In this document: positions 28,665 through 35,410 of the stretch, piece by piece
How the letters are laid out: each line of letters opens with the position of its first letter
Position numbering within the stretch: position 1 is the first letter of the stretch
From: Verrucomicrobiota bacterium
Lineage (GTDB): Bacteria; Verrucomicrobiota; Verrucomicrobiia; Chthoniobacterales; JACTMZ01
NCBI GenBank assembly: GCA_027624625.1
Contig: JAQBWH010000021.1
Coordinates: 1-35,410 of the forward strand
DNA length: 35,410 nucleotides
Direction: 5' to 3'
Notes under the pieces: generated by a model
Told to the model about the DNA's origin: nothing
Databases searched by the model: none
Seen by the model: only the letters and a program-made list of their open reading frames with translations
Made by a program: the position numbers and the translations under genes

Positions 28665-28767
28665 GTAGCCACGGATTGGGGAGGATAAGGGAGGATGAGC
28701 CGAAGAAAGTTGCGCCGGTGTGCCGGCGCAAAATAATCTTCCTCCATCTTCTTCTATCCGTGGCTAC
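28665..28767. repeat. Intergenic palindrome, second copy of the 71-211 type
   Basis: The arms begin with 12 perfectly matched bases, GTAGCCACGGAT at 28665 and its complement ending at 28767. They continue for about 20 more bases in which most differences would be G-T pairs in RNA. In the centre is a perfect 8-bp hairpin, TGCGCCGG / CCGGCGCA (28711-28718 with 28723-28730, loop TGTG). The GCCACGGAT core and purine-rich continuation match the outer arms at 71-102 and 181-211, while the inner hairpin differs. It lies between the EEP gene and the terminator of the convergent secreted-protein gene. Confidence 0.75.
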
Positions 28768-28821
28768 GGCTTTTCCGGAACCGTTCTAGGCCAAGAACCG
28801 AAAGGGCGGGCGGGATACGAA

Positions 28822-28851
28822 AACGGGCGGGGTGATGACACCCCGCCCGTT
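28822..28851 (-). terminator. Intrinsic terminator of the 802-residue secreted protein gene
   Basis: A perfect 13-bp GC-rich stem (28822-28834 with 28839-28851) with a four-base loop, starting 15 bases after the minus-strand stop at 28866. On the minus strand the stem ends in TT and is followed by T then CG, so the T-run is short (TTTT). Stem strength and position make it the likely terminator; it could also work on the plus strand. Confidence 0.7.
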
Positions 28852-28865
28852 CTGGAATCGGTCGG

Positions 28866-31274
28866 TCAGGGCTGGGGATCGGCGGGCAAGGTGGTCTGCA
28901 GGCGCAGGAACTTCTTGCTGTCTTGGTCGCGCGGCGTGCTGAAGGTCTGCACTTGGCAGCCTTCCGGAGCGGCATCCAACTGCGGGGTCATGGTCACGTT
29001 GTTCGTGGTCCATGGTCCGACGGCCAGATCGATCAAGGACTGGCCGTTGACGGTCAGCGTCGGATCGTTGGTCCGGACCACCGCGGTGATGGAGAGCGTG
29101 TTGGAGGTCACGGTGGTGACCGAAGGAACGCCGTTGGTCGCGTTCGGGCTGGTCGCCCCGCCAATGGCATACTCCAGCTGGAGGGCCGGGGTGAGCGCCG
29201 CTCCGCCGCTCCAGTTCGAAAAGGTCTCGGCTGTCGCCTCGACGGAACTGCCGACCGTAATGTCGGTGAACTGGCTGCCCACGCTGGTCAGAGACAGGGT
29301 GAGGTTTGTTTGGACACCAGGCGAAGCGGTGGAGGCGACGCGGGTGAAGAGAGGCACGCTGCTGAGGGTACCGCTGGTCGGTACCAGATTGACGCTGGGG
29401 AAATAGTTGGTTCCGTCCAGAGACACTTGGAAACCGATCGGCGCGGTGGCCAGAACGTTGTTGCTCAGCTGCAGACCACTCACCGCAACAGACTGAGCCG
29501 CAGAAGGGGTCCCCTGCGTCGTACTGAAGTTCGTCAAGGAGGAAGCCGGCAGCGGGAAGGTTGCGGTGTCCATGATACCGAACAACTGGTCGGAGAAGAA
29601 CACCGACCCCAGCGTTTGTGGGGTATCAATCGGCCCCAGTGCGTTGGTCCGATTCAGCAGCGGGTCTGTCTGGCTGATGATTTCGTAGCCAGTATTGCCC
29701 GCATCTGCACCAGAGTAGTACACGAGCCCGGGGCTGAAGAATTTGTACTGCAGGTTTGATCCTTCGGCCCCGATGAGGAAAAACGTTCCAGTGTAGATAC
29801 CGTTCGTGTCTGGGTCGGTAAGCTGGTAGGTGGTGCCGACGGTGTCCCAGTTGTTGAAGTTGCCCACAGCCTTGACCAACGAGTCCGGTCCCGGGGTGAA
29901 ACGACCCAAGGCTTCCATGACTGTCATGTCCACGGTGAAAGTCACTTGGCGGCCCCCGGTGGCGTTGTTGAAATTGGGTGTGGGTTCAAGGACTTGGGCC
30001 GGCGTCGGGCTTCCGTCCGGATTTAGGGCGAGGTTGAAGGACCGGTTGTCGATCGACTCCCACGTTGGACCGGTTGCCCAGTACTTGTAGCTAATGGTTT
30101 CATTTTCCAAACCGCCGATCGACGGCACCGTGCCGCTGTAGACGCCGTCGCCCACGGGAGCCAAGGCGGTGCCGGCCCAATCGTTAAAAGGTCCGCGCAC
30201 TTCGACGATGCCGCTCAACGGATCGAATGTTCCGGCCGTGATCTCGATGCTCATATCGACGGAGAAAGTGACGTCCCGGAAACCTTGCAGGTCATCGAAG
30301 TAAACGACGGGCAAGACCGTGTCCGCTGAGGGCATGGCAAAGCTGCGGGTCAGATTTTCGGGCGTGTCGGCTTCGGCGCCGACGATGCTGAACCGGTAAC
30401 TTACGGTACCAGCCAAGGGCGCCGTGGTGGACACCGTTGCCTCATAGACGCCGGCCTCACCGGAGATTTCTGACAGGTCCGTCCGAACAAAGGCGGCGTT
30501 GTCTACGGGGACGACCTCGAGAAGATCGACGAGAGGGTCGAAGTTGCCCTCCTCGATTTGAAAGTTCATGTCCACACGGAAGGTGATGCTTTGCGTGGTA
30601 ATGAGGGCGGAATTGGAAAGCGTGTAGGCGCTGATGACGGGCGACTGCGAGGTGTAAGGGCCGCCCCAGCCGGTGATGGCAACCTCTGGGTTGGAGAGCG
30701 CGTCGACGGAAGAATCGCCACCACCGCCGCCCGAGGAGTACGCGTCGAAAAGAATGGTGTCGCCCGTCTCCACGCCGAGGCTGGCTTTGGTCACCGTGTA
30801 GGTGATGATACTTTGGGTACCTGGAGCAAAAGAATAACCGGCCAAAGAAGCGGGACCGTCCCAGGTGGCGCTGTTGTAGGTAAAAAGTTGCGATCCGCCG
30901 CCACCATTGACCCACGAACCGATCCAGTGCGTCATTCCGTTGCCGCCTCCAGCGTCCATATTGATCGGGCGCCCCCAGCCATTGCCGGTTTGCGTTCCCG
31001 TGGTCTTTTGGTTGGCGATGCCGATCATGAAGTTGCCCCAATCGGTTGTCGCGATGCTTCCGTTGACCGTGAGCCTGAAAATCACGTCATCCACCGTGTC
31101 GCTGACTTCCATGCCGACGATGTCCAGCGTGCCTCCACCCGTGGAAAAACCCGGGTCAATGTCGCCGATCGCGTCGTCGAAATCGAGCGGTTGAGCGAAG
31201 AGCTGGCCGGCGGCAAAAACGCAGGTGAGGGTGAGCGCGACGAAGAGTCGCACGAGGAGGGCGCGTGTGTTCAT
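28866..31274 (-). CDS. Large secreted protein with three CBM-like repeats
   Basis: An 802-residue exported protein of unknown function. Residues 1-27 are a signal peptide ending AGQLFA. About 28-225 is a Gly/Ser-rich beta domain resembling the DOMON or fibre-binding type (QPLDFDDAIGDID). Three tandem modules follow at about 228-320, 334-430 and 443-545. Each begins with a [IV]TF.VDM strand and contains a G.FDP or G.FTP turn; the second and third also carry GPFNDW or GNFNNW and a YKYW or YKFF strand, like CBM20/48-type starch-binding or E-set domains. Residues 575-680 (FSTTQGTPSAAQS, SVAVSGLQL) match a common bacterial surface beta-sandwich. The C-terminus ends in a beta domain with KKFLRLQTTLPA. 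No catalytic motif or sorting anchor is seen. Confidence 0.8.
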   Translation of the reverse strand: MNTRALLVRLFVALTLTCVFAAGQLFAQPLDFDDAIGDIDPGFSTGGGTLDIVGMEVSDTVDDVIFRLTVNGSIATTDWGNFMIGIANQKTTGTQTGNGWGRPINMDAGGGNGMTHWIGSWVNGGGGSQLFTYNSATWDGPASLAGYSFAPGTQSIITYTVTKASLGVETGDTILFDAYSSGGGGGDSSVDALSNPEVAITGWGGPYTSQSPVISAYTLSNSALITTQSITFRVDMNFQIEEGNFDPLVDLLEVVPVDNAAFVRTDLSEISGEAGVYEATVSTTAPLAGTVSYRFSIVGAEADTPENLTRSFAMPSADTVLPVVYFDDLQGFRDVTFSVDMSIEITAGTFDPLSGIVEVRGPFNDWAGTALAPVGDGVYSGTVPSIGGLENETISYKYWATGPTWESIDNRSFNLALNPDGSPTPAQVLEPTPNFNNATGGRQVTFTVDMTVMEALGRFTPGPDSLVKAVGNFNNWDTVGTTYQLTDPDTNGIYTGTFFLIGAEGSNLQYKFFSPGLVYYSGADAGNTGYEIISQTDPLLNRTNALGPIDTPQTLGSVFFSDQLFGIMDTATFPLPASSLTNFSTTQGTPSAAQSVAVSGLQLSNNVLATAPIGFQVSLDGTNYFPSVNLVPTSGTLSSVPLFTRVASTASPGVQTNLTLSLTSVGSQFTDITVGSSVEATAETFSNWSGGAALTPALQLEYAIGGATSPNATNGVPSVTTVTSNTLSITAVVRTNDPTLTVNGQSLIDLAVGPWTTNNVTMTPQLDAAPEGCQVQTFSTPRDQDSKKFLRLQTTLPADPQP

Positions 31275-31703
31275 GAGGGGGTTTGTTTTTGGCTAAGCTC
31301 TCCAAAAAATTAACCTTGGGCTAGGGGTTGTCCAGTATTTTGTTGATAGACGGCGCCCTGCTGCGGACGTCGCTCCTTTGCTGCGAGAGATTGGCCACCA
31401 GAGCAAGCAACGGGAGGGTCTCGGCTTGGGCCCAGAACCCGTTGCGTGGGGTGGACACAAAAGGTCGCGGCCCCGCCGCAGAAAAGAAGGCTCTGCTGCA
31501 ACGCATGTTGTCACGGTCTGCGGTGGCGCAAAAAAGGGGTTGACTTCTGACGGGGGTGTTTACAATGTCATTACATGAGTCGCTCGTGCCCCCTCGCGAA
31601 GTTTTGGCTAAGGCCCGTTTGGTCGCCGCGGCGACCTATCTTCGGTTCGCCAAGCCTCGGCTCAGTTTTCAGTGTTCAGGTCGGAACTGTTCCGAGGTTC
31701 TCT
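31275..31703. other. Intergenic region before the pseudopilin operon
   Basis: About 430 bases without a supportable gene. It separates two divergent genes and should hold both promoters. A perfect 8-base inverted repeat GCAACGGG/CCCGTTGC (31407-31414 with 31438-31445) encloses a GGGCCC-centred stretch. The plus-strand promoter at 31540-31566 is described separately. Near 31664-31680 is a low-complexity CAGTTTTCAGTGTTCAG tract. Small open frames on both strands show no similarity that I recognise. Confidence 0.55.
31540..31566 (+). promoter_or_regulatory. Candidate promoter of the pseudopilin operon
   Basis: TTGACT (31540-31545) and TACAAT (31561-31566) are each one base from sigma-70 consensus, but the 15-base spacer is shorter than usual. 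Transcription would begin near 31573, about 130-180 bases before the first pseudopilin start, or directly at the ATG at 31575 if the long reading frame were used. No other candidate in the gap is as good. Confidence 0.5.
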
Positions 31704-31751
31704 ATGCCCCCAAGGCCGCTCGCTAGCCCTGCGGTTGCCGGTCCCTGCTCC

Positions 31752-32195
31752 ATGCGGCGCTGGCGTGCCGCTTTCACCCTCATTGAGCTGCTGGTGGTTG
31801 TCGCGATCATCGCGATTCTCGCTGGGTTGACCCTTTCGACCCTCGGCTACGTTAACCGCAAGGGCGCTGAGTCGCGGGCGCGATCGGAAATCGCCGCGTT
31901 GTCTGCGGCGATCGATAGCTTCTACATCGACTACTCGGCTTATCCTGCCTCGAACAACCTTTACCGTGAACTGACCGGGCAGACGAATTTTGCCAACGCG
32001 GTCAATCTTAACGGCAAAGTTTATTTCGAGCCGACCCCGAGCATAACGGGCACAAATGGCAACACGCCCATATTTCAGGACCCTTGGGGCGCCGCATACA
32101 ATTACACCACAAACCCGGTCAACAACGTGGGTTTTTATGATCTTTGGACCAGCAACAATGTTCCAAAAGATCCGGCCCAGTGGATTAGAAACTAG
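31752..32195 (+). CDS. GspG-like type II pseudopilin
   Basis: A 147-residue protein with a class III (prepilin) leader: MRRWRAA then FTLIELLVVVAIIAILAGL, with Glu at position +5 and Ala, not Gly, before the cut. After the hydrophobic helix comes a coiled segment RKGAESRARSEIAALSAAIDSF and a GspG-like C-terminal fold with FQDPWGAAYNY, which resembles the calcium-site loop of major pseudopilins. The ATG at 31752 gives a standard 7-residue leader; ATGs at 31704 and 31575 are in frame and would make the leader 23 or 66 residues. It precedes the cassette genes by two bases and is probably the first gene of the operon. Confidence 0.82.
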   Translation: MRRWRAAFTLIELLVVVAIIAILAGLTLSTLGYVNRKGAESRARSEIAALSAAIDSFYIDYSAYPASNNLYRELTGQTNFANAVNLNGKVYFEPTPSITGTNGNTPIFQDPWGAAYNYTTNPVNNVGFYDLWTSNNVPKDPAQWIRN

Positions 32196-32197
32196 CC

Positions 32198-32917
32198 ATG
32201 ATGCGAGCGAAGCACGGAGCACGGGGCATGGAGCACGGGGCTCGACTCGTGATGCTCGGCACGCGCCAGTCGCCGCGTGGTGCGCGCCATTTTGGCCACG
32301 CCAAAGCTAAGGCTTTCACCTTGATTGAGCTGCTCGTAGTTGTCGCCCTCATTGCCGTGCTCACGGGCCTCACTCTGCCTTCTTTGCAGGGTCTTTTCGG
32401 GGTGGCGGGGCGGCGCGGCGGTTCCAGCCTGCTCGGCGGCGCCTTGGAGCAGGCCCGCCTGGCCGCCATCCAGAACGGGACCGATGCCTACCTTGCCTTC
32501 CCCGGAGGGAGCTTTGCCTCGAGCGACCTCAGCGCTTCGTCGATGATTGTTTTTCGCGGACCGCGCGACGGGGAGACTGCCAAGTTCGTCCCGCTCTCGC
32601 GCTGGATTCGCCTGCCCAACGGGGTCTTTATCCATCCGGAGGATATTGCGCGGGAAGCGACTGCCTCGCCGCAGATTTCCGGGCTCATCCCGAAGCTCAA
32701 TGGCAGCAACGTGACCTCGGTCAAGGCCATCAAGTTCGACCGCTTCGGACGGCTCAAAGAGGGTGACCAGAACGACCTGCGCGAACTCCGCGTGGGAGAG
32801 GGGATTTTTTCCGCTGGTAGTGTCACTTTCAAACCGGCAACAAACGACTATTATCGTCTTACCATTTACCCGATGACCGGGCGGGTTAAAATTACCGATG
32901 CGGTGACCAATCAATAA
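32198..32917 (+). CDS. Prepilin-like protein, Verru_Chthon cassette protein D type
   Basis: A pseudopilin-like protein of up to 239 residues. The cleavage region is AKAKA then FTLIELLVVVALIAVLTGLTLPSL, with Ala before the cut. A GspH-like beta domain follows (GGALEQARLAAIQNGTDAYL, IKFDRFGRL) and ends with RLTIYPMTGRVKI. By size, leader and position it fits Verru_Chthon cassette protein D (TIGR02596, from memory). The start at 32198 gives an unusually long 39-residue leader over tandem AGCACGG repeats; the in-frame ATG at 32252 would give 21 residues and is equally likely. Three bases separate it from the next gene. Confidence 0.78.
   Translation: MMRAKHGARGMEHGARLVMLGTRQSPRGARHFGHAKAKAFTLIELLVVVALIAVLTGLTLPSLQGLFGVAGRRGGSSLLGGALEQARLAAIQNGTDAYLAFPGGSFASSDLSASSMIVFRGPRDGETAKFVPLSRWIRLPNGVFIHPEDIAREATASPQISGLIPKLNGSNVTSVKAIKFDRFGRLKEGDQNDLRELRVGEGIFSAGSVTFKPATNDYYRLTIYPMTGRVKITDAVTNQ
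32211..32241 (+). repeat. Short tandem repeat at the start of the D-type gene
   Basis: AGCACGG occurs at 32211, 32218 and 32232; the last two copies are each AGCACGGGGC. The tract includes GCATGGAGC, whose reverse complement GCTCCATGC carries the ATG of the preceding pseudopilin gene at 31752. It looks like low-complexity sequence captured into the 5' end of a gene. Confidence 0.6.
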
Positions 32918-32919
32918 CC

Positions 32920-33540
32920 ATGTCCCGACCGATCATGAAGAATAAGCACACCACGGGCGGTAGTTCCGGTCCGGAGTCCAGCCCGACGGATCACCCGCCT
33001 CGGAACTTTTGTCATGGGGAGGCCTTCAGTCTTGTCGAGGTGGTCATCGCCATTGGTTTGTTTGCCTTTGTCATCGTCGGCATCCTGGGCCTGTTTCCTG
33101 CGGCTCTGCGCATTCGCAGCGAGAGCGCCCTGGAAACGAGGTCTTACTTGATTGCCCAGCAGCTTTTCTCCCAAGTGGCGGCCTCGCCTAACATCAGTAA
33201 CGTCACCTTCCGGGACGGCCCTTTTTTGGGCCCGAACAACTCTCGAAAGGCCAATTTGGCCAGAACTCCGATCGTCATGGGCTACTTGCCCCGCACCTCC
33301 TTGCCCTATTGGTATTACGCGGACAATCCGAACAGCTCGTGGAGTAATATCGGGTCGGCTGATCCTCAGTTGCTTGTTCAGCAGACACAGTGGGAGATCG
33401 ACACCTTGGCCCGCCTCTCCGCCACCAATGTTCCCGGTTGGACCAATCTTTACCAGATCACGGTCGAGGTGCGCGCCCCCGCAACTCTGCCGCTGACCAA
33501 TACCAAACCGGTGTCCTTCGTCACTTACCAAGCATTTTGA
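32920..33540 (+). CDS. Prepilin-like protein, Verru_Chthon cassette protein B type
   Basis: A 206-residue protein with a long polar leader and the prepilin site HGEA then FSLVEVVIAIGLFAFVIVGI, again Ala before the cut and Glu at +5. A segment with FPAALRIRSESALETRSYLIAQQLFSQ follows, like PilV/GspI minor pilins, and then a Ser/Asn-rich beta domain ending FVTYQAF. It fits cassette protein B (TIGR02598, from memory). The start is the ATG at 32920, with another ATG at 32935. It lies two bases after protein D and five bases before protein C, indicating one transcript. The leader holds about 35 residues, longer than in classical pilins. Confidence 0.78.
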   Translation: MSRPIMKNKHTTGGSSGPESSPTDHPPRNFCHGEAFSLVEVVIAIGLFAFVIVGILGLFPAALRIRSESALETRSYLIAQQLFSQVAASPNISNVTFRDGPFLGPNNSRKANLARTPIVMGYLPRTSLPYWYYADNPNSSWSNIGSADPQLLVQQTQWEIDTLARLSATNVPGWTNLYQITVEVRAPATLPLTNTKPVSFVTYQAF

Positions 33541-33545
33541 AACCG

Positions 33546-34316
33546 ATGAACCGTCGTTCTCCCCTTACTGCCGGCTCGCTTTCCGGGTTCACTTTGGTCG
33601 AGTTGCTCGTCTCCTCCGCCATTTTGGGAATCATGATGGCCGTCCTGCTCAGCAGCATGTCTTCGGGGCTTTCGCTTTGGCGCGTGACCGAGGGAAAGAT
33701 TGCGGCCGACCGCGAGGGGCGCTCCGGTCACCTTCTGCTCGCCCAGGATCTGGCCAATGCTTTTGTTCCGACCAACACCAGCGGCCCGAAGAGCAGTCTC
33801 TGGCCGCAAATCAGAACCAATGGTTCCAACTTGGGTTTTCTGGTCACGCGTCCGGCCGACTATCAAGATGCTTCGGGCGGCGACGTCGGCGACATTTGCT
33901 ACGTGGAGTATTCGGTGCAAAGCAATGGCCTGTACCGGCGGTTCGTGGGGAGCAAGGATACTTACGAGAGCCTAAAAAATAATCAGTTGCCCGTATCTAG
34001 TTCCGCCCCCTTTCAGTTGCTGGCCGACAATCTCGTGCCCAACACGAACGTGCTCAAGGGGACGTTGCCTCCCAACTTGGGCGGTGTGACCGGCGTGCAA
34101 ATTATCCGGACCAATTTTGTCCCTGTCACCTTTTCGAACCGCGGCGGTTTCATCGTTTATACGGCTACTGCCGCTGGTAAACGCCCCGACGCCATTGAGG
34201 TCAACCTGGCCACGACGGATCTGGATGGGGTCAAGAATCTCGATTTGATGAAAAACCCCGATTTCAAATTGCGGAACTCCGGATATTTCACCTTCCGGGT
34301 CAATTTGCCCAAATGA
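33546..34316 (+). CDS. Prepilin-like protein, Verru_Chthon cassette protein C type
   Basis: A 256-residue GspJ/PilW-like protein. The leader is MNRRSPLTAGSLSG, then FTLVELLVSSAILGIMMAV, with a normal Gly before the cut. A helical spine (SSMSSGLSLWRVTEGKIAADREGR) is followed by a beta-rich domain with CYVEYSVQSNGLYRRFVG and a C-terminal FRVNLPK. It fits cassette protein C (TIGR02599, from memory). The ATG at 33546 is six bases after the B stop. The open frame extends upstream inside the B gene, but that part is shadow. The TGA overlaps the ATG of the next gene, so the last two are coupled. Confidence 0.8.
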   Translation: MNRRSPLTAGSLSGFTLVELLVSSAILGIMMAVLLSSMSSGLSLWRVTEGKIAADREGRSGHLLLAQDLANAFVPTNTSGPKSSLWPQIRTNGSNLGFLVTRPADYQDASGGDVGDICYVEYSVQSNGLYRRFVGSKDTYESLKNNQLPVSSSAPFQLLADNLVPNTNVLKGTLPPNLGGVTGVQIIRTNFVPVTFSNRGGFIVYTATAAGKRPDAIEVNLATTDLDGVKNLDLMKNPDFKLRNSGYFTFRVNLPK

Positions 34317-35410
34317 AAAACTCGCGCCAAAAATCAAGAGAGCACGGCGTGGCCATGGTCAGCACGTTGATCATCCTTTCGGTCTTGGCCATTGTCGCCG
34401 TCGCCTTGATGCAGAGCGTGACCACCGACCGCACCTCGGCCCGCAGCGGGGCCGATTATTACAAGGCCCAGTTGGCTGCTGATGCCGGGGCTGCGGTCGG
34501 CCGCGGCATGCTCGCCGATCTCATTCGCCGCTACCCCGACTCCGTCACCGGATGGCAGAACGTCGGCGGCTCGCTCGTTTACGGGACCGACAACGAGGCG
34601 ACCGTACTCTATGCCCGCGCGCAGTCGGGCAACCCCAGTCTCGGCGCCAGTCCGGCAGCTTTCGGTCCGGATGTTACTCTCTTGGCCCAGCCGCTGGTTT
34701 CGCGCATCGGTGCGAATGCCAGTAGTGTTGCCACCAATTTGCTGCCGCTGGCCGATGTGGTTTCCAGCGTCCCTTTCGTGGTCGGCACATCGGTCAATAT
34801 CAACGCGACCAACGACTCGCGAACCGATCCTTTTGTCGGTAGTCGTTCCTCGACTAATCCGGGCGGCGCTTTGGTCGCGCCGGTCACCGCAGCGCAGTGG
34901 ATTTACTTGACCAACGCGAGCGGCCAGACCAACGCACGCTTTGCTTTCTGGATGGAAGACGAGAGCTTCAAGGTCAATGTCAACATCGCCACCAATGGTC
35001 CCCGCGGTGCGACCAGCCTCGGCACCAATGCGGGTGAAGCGCGGATCGACGGCGCTTGGGGGGCCTCGAGCAATTCAGCGATTGCCAACGCGAATTTCGC
35101 CGACTTGGCGGCCTTGCGCGGAAACAACCCGTATCCCACCAACGGCAATATCCCGTCGCCGCTCACCGCCATGTTAGCTACGGGCATCAGCGATGCGAAT
35201 GCCGCAGCCGAGGTAAAATTTCTCACCACGACGTATTCAGCCGGCCTCGATCTTTCCCGCGGCGGCTTTCCACGCTTCAATCTCAACTCCCTGACCAATG
35301 GCGACAAGCGCACCGGACTCAACCGCATCATCGCCGCGATTACCAACACCAACGCCTCCCCGCTTTTCGGGCAGCGCTTTTACCGGTTGGCCAACACTCC
35401 CGCCGGCATC
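34313..35410 (+). CDS. Partial GspK/PilX-like protein, Verru_Chthon cassette protein A type
   Basis: This gene runs off the right edge, with 366 codons seen and no stop. It begins MKNSRQKSREHGVAMVSTL, a short basic leader, HG before the presumed cut, and a hydrophobic helix (VSTLIILSVLAIVAVALM) without the +5 Glu, as in GspK/PilX-type proteins. Next comes TTDRTSARSGADYYKAQLAADAGAA, which matches the PilX-type spine with its aligned Ala residues, and then a large Ser/Asn-rich beta domain with WMEDESFKVNVN. It fits cassette protein A (TIGR02600, from memory), which is normally over 1000 residues. It overlaps protein C by four bases (ATGA). Confidence 0.82.
   Translation, partial: MKNSRQKSREHGVAMVSTLIILSVLAIVAVALMQSVTTDRTSARSGADYYKAQLAADAGAAVGRGMLADLIRRYPDSVTGWQNVGGSLVYGTDNEATVLYARAQSGNPSLGASPAAFGPDVTLLAQPLVSRIGANASSVATNLLPLADVVSSVPFVVGTSVNINATNDSRTDPFVGSRSSTNPGGALVAPVTAAQWIYLTNASGQTNARFAFWMEDESFKVNVNIATNGPRGATSLGTNAGEARIDGAWGASSNSAIANANFADLAALRGNNPYPTNGNIPSPLTAMLATGISDANAAAEVKFLTTTYSAGLDLSRGGFPRFNLNSLTNGDKRTGLNRIIAAITNTNASPLFGQRFYRLANTPAGI

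Noticed and set aside
31293..31578. Several 60-70-codon frames on both strands in the gap before the pseudopilin operon
   Set aside because: They overlap each other, lack similarity and have no ribosome-binding sites; they are most likely chance frames in GC-rich DNA.

Overview
The window is GC-rich, gene-dense bacterial chromosome, most probably from the phylum Verrucomicrobiota. The strongest pointer is the right end, where four consecutive genes match in order, size and leader type the pseudopilin-like 'Verru_Chthon' cassette (proteins D, B, C, A), a set I know only from Verrucomicrobia such as Verrucomicrobium and Chthoniobacter. The rest is ordinary chromosomal housekeeping content, with no plasmid, prophage or CRISPR signature and no rRNA.

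Left part (1-10000). A gene-free edge holds a 141-base imperfect palindrome. A mostly minus-strand block follows: rsmH (16S rRNA methylation), an ABC-F ATPase, an organophosphate/phosphate-type MFS transporter with a decayed phosphate-binding-protein tail beside it, and ispE (isoprenoid precursors). Next come a Phd-type antitoxin with a wrecked PIN toxin, yajQ with a CAU tRNA just upstream, and a glk/zwf pair that phosphorylates glucose and oxidises glucose 6-phosphate.

Middle part (10000-25300). Envelope genes (an LptF/G-type permease, an M23 peptidase, uppP, an MscS-type channel) alternate with amino-acid biosynthesis (DAHP synthase, citramalate synthase, trpE/trpG), nitrogen signalling (PII), stress and repair functions (an Hsp33-like chaperone, an iron-sulfur photolyase), the RNA/transcription factors smpB and rpoZ, and tRNA-Cys. 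Several gene pairs overlap by 3-4 bases (LOG/cimA, DUF2062/hslO, trpE/trpG), which implies translational coupling.

Right part (25300-35410). Two lipoprotein genes diverge from a 15-base gap. A LysM/TPR lipoprotein gene is followed by a complete IS200/RAYT-like element with perfect 28-base inverted ends that begins on the last base of the lipoprotein stop codon. Beyond it lie a membrane-anchored endonuclease/exonuclease/phosphatase-fold protein, a second palindromic repeat, a strong terminator and an 802-residue secreted protein with three carbohydrate-binding-like modules. A promoter-bearing gap then leads into a five-gene pseudopilin operon that runs off the window.

The least explained material is the set of intergenic palindromes (71-211, 20682-20732, 28665-28767). 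The first has two hairpins whose six-base loops are exactly complementary, and the first and third share outer arms. Nothing here can be called a wholly new system from sequence alone. The palindrome family and the pseudopilin cassette are the best candidates for follow-up.
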